Positions 22,605 to 32,552 of a DNA stretch of 64,000 bases are shown here, in pieces. Every line of letters begins with the position of its first letter. Position 1 is the first letter of the stretch. Below the pieces are notes generated by a model, which was not told the DNA's origin, ran no database searches, and was given only the letters and a program-made list of their open reading frames with translations. Both the position numbers and the translations under genes were made by a program. Source of the DNA: Druceiella hillmani (lineage: Eukaryota; Arthropoda; Insecta; Lepidoptera; Hepialidae); the NCBI GenBank assembly GCA_039881145.1, contig JAYKKI010000016.1, positions 14,768,501-14,832,500 on the forward strand, in the 5' to 3' direction.

Positions 22605-23985
22605 AAACCTGTCAAATACCAGTAGAACTCGCGCTACGAGGATTACGTCCACGTTCAGGAAATTATAAATATTTAAGGCCACGTATTATAATTTCTATTA
22701 ACAGCTGTAGCTACATATGATTTCGTAAAATATTAAAAATATAAGTTTCAAAGTGATTATTTTTGCAAGTGTTTAAGACTCTTTATGGAGTTTTAGTGAA
22801 CTCATTACAGATACGGCTACGTGCCATAAGTTTGTCGACTATTACCAGAAAACTAATAAATTCTACTTAGCTATGGTAATTTTTCTTTTAATTTCGTTAT
22901 ATGTATTGCTTTTGTGAAAACTTCACATTTTCTAAGAAAAACGATTTAACTCGTATCGTTTGGTGACACATAACTAACAAAAATGAACCTGTTTAAAAGT
23001 TCAGCGAACTTAAAAAAAAAACCGTCAAGTACGAGTAGAACTCGCGCTACGAGGATTACGTCCACGTCCAGGAAATAACAAATATTTAAGGCGACGTATT
23101 ATAATTTCTTTTAACAGCTTTTGCTACATATGATTTCGTAAAATAATAAATATACGTTTCAAAATGCAGTTATTTTTGCAAGTGTTTAAGACACTTTTTT
23201 GGGGGTTTAGTTAAATTATTACAGACCCGGATACGTGTCATCAGTTAGTCGACTATTACTCGAAAACTAATAAATTCTACTTAGCTACGGTAATTATTCT
23301 TTTAATTTCGTTATATGTAACACTATTGTGAAAACTTCATATTTTCTAAAAAACGATTTAACTTGTATCGGTTGGTGACACATAACTAACAAAAAAACCT
23401 ATTTAAAGATGAACATTTTGCAAACAGATCCCTGTAAAGAAAAAATGTATATGATATACTCCTAATATTTTTGAAAGACTTACTCAATCCAATGGTGTGT
23501 GTGAAAAAAATTCGCCTCACTTTACTATAGCGAAGTTTCCACGAGAACACTTTCCGTTTAGAGATAATATTTTATAATTTTGTAGGCGCTATAAGTATAT
23601 ACAAACAAGCCAAATTTCAAGCTTTAGTGCAATGAAAAAAATGAACCTATTTGAAGATTGCCATTTTTCAAACGGATCTCTGTAAAGAAAAAATGTATAT
23701 GATATACTCCTAATATTTTCGAAAGACTTACTCAATTCAATTGGGTGTGTGAAATAAACTACGCACACTTTACTGTAGCAAAATTTTCTCGAGAAAACTT
23801 TCTTTTTAAAGATAATATTTTCTAATTTTGTAGGCGTTATAAGTATACACAATCAAGCCAAATTTCAAGCTTTAGTGCATTTATAGTCTGCGAGTAAAAC
23901 AGTTGCGATATACAAACGAACAGATGTCGCCGGACATAGCGAAAGTATGAGGGTTCCTAGTTTGGCTGTGAAACCTTAAAAAATG
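22605..23985 (+). repeat. Dispersed repeat with internal tandem duplications
   Basis: The 5' end is 'ctgtcaaataccagtagaactcgcgctacgaggattacgtcc' (22610), and again 'cgtcaagtacgagtagaactcgcg...' (23023): a 413-bp tandem duplication. Then comes a 248-bp unit in two copies (23395-23640 and 23641-23888). The 3' end is 'gttcctagtttggctgtgaaaccttaaaaaa' (about 23955-23985). The start (gaggattacgt) and end (gtgaaacctt) look like worn forms of a terminal inverted phrase of the type agggttccgta / tacggaaccct. I associate such ends, from memory, with a widespread insect repeat of unknown class. No protein is encoded. Confidence 0.75.
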
Positions 23986-25469
23986 ATACAAGTTTCATAG
24001 AACATACGTAATCATATACGAGTAATTAATTTCATAGGCATCCGAAGACGCCCTTTTCGTGGATTTTTAATTTTTTTTTAAATATGGGCAGTGAAAACTT
24101 TGGGTGAAAATCTCTGCCGTTTCTTTCTCATTTTGGTAAAATTAATGCTGTATCATTTTATGAATAGAATTTACTTAATAATAAATTACAGATTTAATTA
24201 CCAAATATTCCCATATTAAATAAACAAGAGCAACTAATGGAAAATTGTCAACAAAATTTAATTGTTATACCCACTTGTTTGCAACATCATTCATAACACT
24301 AACTGAATAAAAATCAAATAATCAATATTATAATGAATCAATGTAGATTTAATCTAAACATTTTGATTTCGACTATTTGGTTTTTTTATTTTTAATGACG
24401 TGAATTAACCTAGATAATAATTTATTGTCTGTTGAATAGACTGGGGCATGACGAAATGATATTGCCTAAAATTTTACAGATAATGAATGTGGCCATGTAT
24501 AAAATATTTCGTATTATGTATGAGAAAAGTATATTCGAACAACTTAAGCATACTAAGGGTATTCACTTCTTATTAAAAGTTTACAAGCACTGGAAAACTT
24601 TTTCAAATTACAATTTCTTTAAAATTCTTTAAACAAATGAAGTGATAATTGATTTAATGAAATTAATCTTGGAGTTTGAACGTTACACCTTTCTATAATA
24701 CTATACTAGGCACACTTTGCACCGTGCGACAAGAAGTATTAGAAATATGGATATTATTTTGAAAGAAAATAAATACATCAATTAAATATTGATTATTTAA
24801 ATACTATATACACAAACATTTAGTGACCCTACAACCATTTTTTATTTTGTACATCATAAGAGACTGTTTAAATTAATTGAGAACACGTAGCACTGTATTA
24901 AATTTAAAAAAGGCACTAAGTAATATACAAAAAGGAATTTGAAAATAATGGTAGATTGAGGAAGCGAGATGTTAAAGCTGCAGAAATAAACATATAAAGA
25001 AAATAACATATGGGAAGAAACCTATTTTTAAAAATAATTTTGGTCATATATTTTAGAGGTAAATTATTAGTTAAAATTTTGTCTCTTATAATTTTTGAAA
25101 TACAATGAATTATATGTCTTCAGGGTATATTCAATTCTCTTTTTAATATTTAATTTTTTGTCTACTGTGGACAAACAAGTTAAATATTAAACAAAGTTGA
25201 ACAATAAAAAGAAGTTGTGTGTATTCAGAAACAAAAAGGATATACATATAAAATGAGCTCTGAATTTTTCACCAAATCGTAACTAGAATAAACATATTAT
25301 TTGTACTTTTCATGAAGTACACTTCTTGAGGCTTTTATGGGCATATTATATCTAATGGAGATATTTTGTAAGGAAACAATTATGTATCAAAGTCGGTAAG
25401 TATCACGACATTACCTAAATTTGTGATAGTAAATATAATCTTTTCTTATTTAAGGAAATATATAATTTC
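23986..25469. other. Anonymous AT-rich DNA
   Basis: Separates the dispersed repeat from the right duplicate copy. No coding region, RNA gene or repeat end is recognised. The 24432-24632 open frame has no domain I know. Confidence 0.45.
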
Positions 25470-25734
25470 AGATGAAAAAAAATTTTGTCAGATGTGTCGA
25501 TATGAAGTAAAGTACGGGTTTATTTGAACTCCAATCTGATTTAGTAATATAGTACTGGAGATACTGAGGGTCTACATTATTTTTCTCAGAAACCATTTCA
25601 CCTACTGGAAACTTAGCATGATAACAAAACCTGTCGAACTGCTTATTTTTCAGAAGTTAATACTGACAAATATAATATTTCAATAAACATTTTTGATAAG
25701 GCGAATAAACTATTTTTAAATTCATGCATCGAGT

Positions 25735-26100
25735 AGTCATCATCAGTGGATCGACAGTCCTGGTCTTGGTGGACCTTGGCCTTCTCAAGCAGACTGTTCC
25801 AAGATCTCCTTCTGGGCGCCACGGTTTTCCAGTTTGTTGTGTCGAGAGCGTCAAAAATACTTTGTAGGTAGTTCACCTATCTTGATTTGGGTCTTTCTCT
25901 TCCTCTTGAGTCAGTTGGTTTCACCAGAACAATTCGTTTTGTCGTTCTATCTAAATTTCGGCATTAGTTCTCCTTTTCCAGAATTCATTGTCAAAGAACC
26001 CACCAAAGATGGATGTGAGGATTTTTCGTTCGAAACTTGCAAGGGTTTGTTTCACCAGTTTGGGACAATGTCCACGATTCAGATGCATCTAATAAGTATA
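25735..26100 (-). pseudogene. LINE reverse transcriptase C-terminal remnant, second copy
   Basis: Sister of 7330-7790. The minus strand reads DALDTTNWKTVAPRRRSWN and LLEKAKVH, preceded in other frames by ERKI/IFGG-type fragments (26050-25970). The central ELYRLFKEPDI..MKWAGHV segment present in the left copy is deleted. The plus-strand frames over this region are antisense shadows. Confidence 0.8.
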
Positions 26101-26704
26101 AGTAAGATAACATCAATAAGTACTGATCTGATTAAGCTTTAACAGTAGTGCATCGTGTAGCATTTCAATTAGAAAAGCAAATTAAATATAATAATTCGAA
26201 ATTATTTGTTCCAAAATTGTACTTAAGATATATTTCATCTGATTTATCCTTAAAACTCTAACAGTCAAAATTATGAAACAAATAGCGTTACTATAAGTTA
26301 ACTTAAAATTTACTAGAAAACGTGACAACCATCCTAAATATCATAGTTTTTGTGATATTTTTTAGGTTTTTATGAAACACCTTTGGAAAATATATTTTTT
26401 TTGGTGATAATTTAATATTACTTAATATTTAAACAAAATTTTTGAAATTTTATGTCCATAGAGTTTTAATTAATTATTAAAAGTGATCTTCTGGAGAATA
26501 AACTTCCCTTTACAAATTTTTTTTTGCCATAAATATTGATTGGCGATATGGTTTTGGGGAAAAGTTTTTGTTAACCAAAATAAATATAAGTTAACCAAAA
26601 TAAATATATTTATTAACAAATATGGAATGAAGATTAAATGACATAACTAAATGATATTAAATTGCTTTAGAAATTATAAAAATAAATCGAATTCGAAAAA
26701 CATA

Positions 26705-27073
26705 AGAACAAGTTTAGCGGAGCGAAAATGCCGACTTCTCTATTTTTTAATGAAAGATGCATATAAAAATCAAATATTTTGAAAAAAAGTGGGGCCAATC
26801 GCGTTTGTTTTATTACAAAAAAGTGTTTTTAAAAAAAGACCAAAAAGAATACCATAATTTGTTTAATGGTAAAGTATCTTTAACTATTATTTTTGTAATT
26901 ACATACTTTATACTTAATCAAAATAACAAATAGAAATGCTAATACTAAAAGTTAAAGAAGAGAAAAATAAGAATTTAAAAATGTTAAGAAGACGACGTCT
27001 GTCTCAATTTATGTCGTCTCAAATACTCAACGCGCACAGATTGCAAGGCATCATTGTGTTTGCTCGCTTTAAT
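26705..27073. repeat. 369-bp block identical to 8486-8854
   Basis: Right-hand partner of the identical tract. It begins one base after the first flanking difference (a at 26704 against g at 8485) and ends one base before the next (g at 27074 against a at 8855). No gap is needed. Confidence 0.92.
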
Positions 27074-27109
27074 GCCTAAGCTGATTTGCCATACTCAATG
27101 TCACTCTGT

Positions 27110-27205
27110 TGTAGGCATATTATGATTTATCTCTAATAACAGAGAAGAGCTCTGTGTCGTCGGCTAATAACAAGGGACTGAGCAGCGCTAACCGGGCTGC
27201 CGGCA
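27110..27205 (-). pseudogene. LINE palm-motif remnant, second copy
   Basis: The minus strand reads ARLALLSPLLLADDTELFSVIRDK then a stop. Compared with the left copy it keeps a longer open upstream part but has Lys to Glu after ADDT, and it stops after DKS. It is a duplicate of 8851-8980, not an independent insertion. Confidence 0.55.
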
Positions 27206-28619
27206 TTATTAATTCCTATCGTGAACCGCAACTTCGATTCCGAAAATGATAGCTAAAAAAACTGACAAAGTTTTGCATTCAACAGGGCAGGATTATATAT
27301 TAGATTAAACGCGCATCTAACCTCTTTTCAATGTTTTACGATACTATGGATTGATCGAAGTTTCCATTCAGCTGACGCTTTCTATTAGAGAGAGAGACAA
27401 GTATATTAAATATTATTTATGCGACCTGGATATTAAATATACATTTTTATTCCCGATTTAATCATTAAACTGATAAAAAAATATTACCGTTTTTTTCCAT
27501 TTATTGGCGAGGTTAATTACTCAAATTAAATTTGGGGGATAAATTCCTGCGGCAGTAAAGGAACTTTATTGAAAAATTAAATATTAGCTCAATTAATTTT
27601 AGTTAATATATAATAACTAAACTCCGAAGTTAATTTTAAAAGTTACATGGTATTAGCTGGCTCAATATTTGCATTTCATTTATTAATAGTTAAACGACAA
27701 AAGAATTGCTTTGGCTATAAAACCGAGTTGATTAATTTTAAACTTTTGTAGAAGAAAAGCAAAAAATTGCTTAAGTGATTTTAATAAGTTATTATTTGAT
27801 TATAATATTTTGTTGAAAATTTATGTTTAATGAAGCATGACCCTAAAAATCGTCTGTTAAACCAAACATTTTTTCATTAAAATATGATCTAAATATTATC
27901 TAATAAAGAAACCTTAATTTTAGATAAAAACTTATATGTATGAAAAGAATGGTTTTAAAAATATAACAATTAATTATAACTCATAAAAATAAACGCCATA
28001 TTAACTACTGTGTATAAATAAAGCATTTTATATAAATGTTACTAATGTATCCATTCTCGAATTTATAAATTTCAATGTTACGGATTTAATATTCTCGCTA
28101 AAATATAAGTATAAATTTTAATTTTCTGCAAATATACATTATATATATATCATAATAATAGAGTTAAAGTACAAACTCGTAATATAAAAGCTTATAATAT
28201 GTATAAAATTGTATGTTCAGATAGTGTGTTGATTGTGAGGTCATAGTTTGTATTTTCCTAAACAACTACTTAAGAATTTGATCACATATGAGTTATATGC
28301 TATCATAAATAATATTTAGAGCCAAATTTTAACTGAAATTTTATGAATATTTGATGATTCTTTCTATTAATATGTTTTTACGTTATCATCCAACTATTTT
28401 TGAGGCCAAAATCATGACATTAGAAATTCGAGAAACATCGAAGTTTGCATTTTTAATCGACTAAATCGAAGTTTGAAATAAAACTTTCCAGTCATATTTG
28501 AACAAAACTCGAATATTGGTACTATATTAATATTCGTAACAATTACATCAACCTTCGAAATATTATACCAGTATTCAAAACAAATATAATAATATTTTTT
28601 CAGTGGGCTAGGTACCGTA

Positions 28620-29020
28620 AAAGAAAAAAACGGAAGTCTTATAAGATCATTCACACACACAGGGGTTTTAGAAAGTGCTTGATGTGGAAAGTTTAAATGT
28701 GGCACAGTAATAAAACTTATTAATCCGCTTTAATTGCAATACCGAAAACAGAAATATATATTTGGAAATTTTTGGGAAGTCAAAATTAATTTTTTTTTAA
28801 ATTCCATATAAGGTATGGTGGATCATTTGAAAGAGCTAGTTATGAGTCTCAAAATAATTTTATGTATATTTCAGAGATAAACTGCGAAATATGTAAAAAA
28901 TATGCTCCCCTTATTTTTTAAACAATTCAACCTAAAATTATATAAAAGGGCGGAACTTTAAAAGCCACGCAAGTGTATAGGAATATTAGAGCAATGATTC
29001 TAAATGTCAGAACTTTTTAA
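28620..29020 (-). repeat. Dispersed repeat unit in the right copy
   Basis: 'aaaaaacggaagtcttataagatca' (about 28625), 'gtggcacagtaataaaacttattaa' (about 28700), 'gataaactgcgaaatatg' (about 28875) and 'gagcaatgattctaaatgtcagaa' (about 28990) follow the family order. The last part has no counterpart at the matching left position, so the right-specific insert begins within a repeat unit. Confidence 0.65.
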
Positions 29021-29985
29021 ATATTTCTGATATTCTGATAATAAAGCTGATTTTCTCTGAAACTATGCGGCGAAAAACTTGAAATTTGACACAGTTACAG
29101 ACCTTATTAACAAATATATTTTGGATATATTTTACACTAGCAACTTGTTAAAAATATTCCTGTTAAAATAAAAAGCAGGTAAATAAAAATATTTTTTTTA
29201 TCATTTTATAAATCAAGTGGAACGCAATATGAAAAGGTTGTTTTCAGGAAAAAGTATTCTAAAAAAATGGGCGTGGCTGTGTCATGGTCACGGCCGTGTG
29301 TTTTACGTGAATACCTCTATGTATCGGGTTGTATTTTTAAATAAAATATTTTTATTTATATATTTAGGATAAAAGCAAGGAAACAAATAATTATTGTGTT
29401 ACGATAGCCTATAGGCCGACATTATATATTTTTGATAATTTTGTTTTATTCTAACACCTTATTATATTCACTGTCACTACTTTAAATTAATATTTTATAT
29501 ACTGCTACTTTAAATTAATCTTATAATAATCTTAAATTTAAAGTAGTAGTAGTATATTTTATATACTACTACTACTCTAAATTAATTTTTAAATTAATAT
29601 TTTATCGATAGCTTTTGATGACAGCTGACGATTAAAACTTAAACGAACATCGTAGCTTTTCCGAATCAAAAGTTATACTAATTGCAAATCTCGATACGCA
29701 GCAAAATAACCTCAAAATATCGGATCTTCCCCCTCCACCGCACGCGATGCGTCACTGTTCTCGCTTACTGTAATAAATTCTTTGATTCTTTAACTATCCA
29801 GTAGTATAATTCTTTAGCTATCCAGTAGCATAATTAATTTTTGATGTAGAGGATATATTCGACACTGCAACGCCAAACTCTATCCCCCGATTTTGTTATA
29901 TTAGGTTTTTTGGATTGCCCCCGTATGGTAGCAAATTTAAAGACGTATTCAAGTCAAAACATTTTAAAATACAACATTCCGTCCC
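28930..29985. other. Right-copy-specific 1.06-kb segment
   Basis: Absent between left positions about 10745 and 10755. It starts as an extra repeat-family fragment, then has 'gggcgtggctgtgtcatgg' (29269), a symmetrical tract with a 16-bp-arm hairpin (29542-29576), a GC-richer patch (ccccctccaccgcacgcgatgcgtca, about 29730) and a short direct repeat 'ctatccagtag.ata' (29804 and 29828). No gene recognised. Confidence 0.6.
29542..29576. repeat. Hairpin built on AGTAGT/ACTACT
   Basis: Arms 29542-29557 and 29561-29576 are exact reverse complements with a ttt loop. Neighbouring copies of 'tactttaaattaat' and 'ttaaattaatatttta' (29480-29605) make the whole tract partly self-complementary. Confidence 0.9.
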
Positions 29986-30119
29986 ATATTTCCGAAAACT
30001 ACTGAACGAAATATCGTAAAAAAACGTGGTTTATAATAACTGATTAAAAGATTACAGTGTTCCTGTATATATAACGATTATCCCAGAGCTTATAATTTTC
30101 ACATACGTACCATTCCTTT

Positions 30120-30740
30120 ACGCTTGTGAGAGCCATAGTAAATAATAATTTGCCATATATGTGTGTTAGAGTACTATATATGTTTAAGAAATACTATATA
30201 TGTTTAAATGTTTTACGTGCTGAAATGTATACGTGACCCGTGGTTTTACGAGTTCCATCAGTACTAGACAGGATTGATTTTTTAAAAAAATCCGAACTCA
30301 GTTTTATAAAGTTTTATAATATTTCTTACAGATTACACTATCGGTTGAGATTTATTATGTTTGACGATTTTCATCAACACATTTTTGAGTTCCTTATCTC
30401 AAAAGGAAAAACGGAAATCCCATCACACCACTTACGTGTCTCTGTTCAATCATTACAGCCGTTTTTCTCCGAAATCGCTTGATGTATAAATTTTTGAATT
30501 GCGGGAAATTTTTTTGCATATTTTCAATTTATGACTTTCAGAAATAAACTGAAAATATGTAAAAAAAATTCCCGCTTTAATTTTTGTCTTAATTTCCGTT
30601 ATTACTTAACTTAGAACTATGAAAAATAGGAGTTTTTGGAAGCCGATGAAAATGTTGTAAGAAAACTTTATGTATCATGTTTTAACGCCACCAAAGAATT
30701 TAGTAGGCAACATATTTGTTTTTTCATTTTCTCAGTAACA
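30120..30740 (-). repeat. Dispersed repeat units in the right copy
   Basis: Matches 10860-11640: 'gccatatatgtgtgttagag', 'ttttacgagttccatcagtact', 'ctcaaaaggaaaaacggaaatcc', 'agccgtttttctccgaaatcgctt' and 'aatttagtaggcaacatattt'. It adds a phrase (cttacgtgtctctgttcaatc) better preserved than on the left. The 30240-30482 open frame reads through this repeat and is not a gene. Confidence 0.7.
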
Positions 30741-31962
30741 ATTTTCTCAACGACGAGTGAATGAAGTAATTATTTTTTTTCATATTGAATCTGATAGTTT
30801 AAAATATATATTCATGTTTAGTTCACTAGAAATACTTAAAAGCTCTCAGCATTATTTCATATATTGTGTTAAAACTGAAATTTTGGAAATAAATATTTTT
30901 TTACTAAATATTTTTCCAAAAGCGTAGGCAAATAATTAAAAAAATATTCCAAAATTATTCAACATAAAGTAAAGAATCACATAGTGATATTGAAATGTAT
31001 ATAATATTTATAAGGATAGGTTCAAAATAAAATAATCACACGAATTCGTAATACGTACTTTACTCCTATCACGATAATAGAAAATTAACATCCTTTATTA
31101 TTTTATCTATTTGTATTTTTTATCTAGCTTCATCCTGATGTTATCTTTTAGATGGACATTTCCCAAGTCATATAACAAGAAACTTAAGGGTGTAGGTCAA
31201 AAAGAAATATTTGATATATAAAAAGAAAAACATTGCTAATTCTATTATTTTAAGATGAAGCTTTCTGCGATTGAAACTAGGAGCTTTCAAAAAATACCTA
31301 AGGCTTAAGACCATACCTCATTAATCTTAACATTATATAACCTAATTTATTTACTTAGATACTATTTTCCTAGAAAGCTTATCTCTTACTTATTCATTAG
31401 GTCTTTGCGCATCACGTGAAGACGGTACATTAAATGGATTCTGCGAGCATTTATTCGACACACCTCCAACAAACTTTTTAATAAAGAGCCGTGAAAAATT
31501 TCAAGTTTTGCTGGTCTTTGTGCAGCCCTCCTATTTTTTCCTTTCAGAAAAATAAATACGAACGAAACATCTGCTTCGTTTAATTCACGTTTTCCTTCCT
31601 TATAAATATAAATAGGAAAGTATAAAGTGAACTTTGTAAAAAGGAATATAAGAGTTGTTCCTTGTATTTATATCGGTTTTTACGTAAACAAAATTTATTG
31701 ACTTCTCAAGATAATTTGAATATTATTTCACATATCAATATAAGACTTTTCCGACAAATTTTAACAAAATATTGAAATGGGATATTTTTGATTAATAAAA
31801 TATTTTTGACTAATGTGTTATCACACTTACGACCATGATATCATAATTTTTTAAAGTTAGTACTTTAAGATTTAACGTGATGATTTTTCGAGAAAATACA
31901 GTGGAAATTTAAGCTGGATTTATATTAGTTGTTTGTAAGTGCCCACCAAACGCCACGCCGTC

Positions 31963-32022
31963 ATGGTGCAACGTGAAAATACTTACAGAAAGTAAATGCA
32001 GACGGTCAGAGTTCGATTTCGC
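31963..32022 (+). repeat. tRNA-like A/B box pair, right copy
   Basis: TGGTGCAACGTG and GAGTTCGATTTC are spaced much as in a tRNA gene. They pair with 20775-20845. Stems are not complementary. Decayed SINE head is the best guess; chance cannot be excluded. Confidence 0.28.
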
Positions 32023-32484
32023 TCGCAATACCTTTATAAATATTCTTCTTGTAGAATATATAAAAATTGTTCTTTTAATTAGTTACTATTCCAGCCAATA
32101 TATTTTAGTTGTATGCACAGAATACAATTAATTTCTTCGTGTTTTGATATATTTTTATAACTTTAAACTGAAAATCAGAATTTTTCAAATAATTGAATAT
32201 TTTGTACTTTAATTGAAAGTCGATTTCTAATTGTTCCCTAATTGTTTATACATCAAAACTGCCGTGGCGCGACCTACTTGTCTTACTTTTCTATTAGAGT
32301 TGAGATGGACCTCGTCCTTGGATTTTTTTGTTTTTTATTGCATTAAATATAAAAATATATTGTTGTAATAAATTGTTGCTATTATTGTTTGGATAAATTA
32401 TTTTCGCAGTAAATTTCAATAATATTTTACTGATTTATTGCTAATGAAATTAATTTTTAAAAATTGACTTTTAAGTGTTGCATC

Positions 32485-32552
32485 ATTAAAGGCCCTGAGT
32501 CACTGTTGCGCAGCGTGCCTTCTAACATAGGGTCCGGGTTCAATCTCATGTG
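32485..32552 (+). repeat. tRNA-like (SINE head or tRNA pseudogene), right copy
   Basis: TTGCGCAGCGTG, CTTCTAA and GGGTTCAATCTC appear in order. It pairs with 17600-17665 and keeps a slightly better A box (TTGCGCAG). It is followed by a long T run. The shortened middle rules out a normal tRNA. Confidence 0.3.

Larger units (their letters stand above)
25470..30765. repeat. Right copy, block 1 of the large duplication (pairs with 7071-11680)
   Basis: Same orientation and order as the left copy. Differences include loss of about 95 bp inside the LINE remnant (near 25950), loss of the hairpin segment near 26510, a local tandem repeat of about 20 bp (gttaaccaaaataaatata at 26571 and 26592), and an extra 28930-29990. 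At about 30765 the alignment jumps from left position 11680 to left position 16515, showing that the 4.8 kb in between is missing here. Confidence 0.92.

Noticed and set aside
22605..23888. CRISPR-like array
   Set aside because: The repeats are long (413 and 248 bp), only two copies each, with no short direct repeats separated by unique spacers, and the context is animal DNA.
25834..26142. 102-codon plus-strand frame
   Set aside because: It is antisense to the LINE C-terminal remnant, which is read on the minus strand with recognisable motifs.
30240..30482. 80-codon plus-strand frame with good-looking codons
   Set aside because: It runs through the dispersed repeat; the matching left region (11030-11235) has frame changes, and the repeat shows no coding pattern elsewhere.
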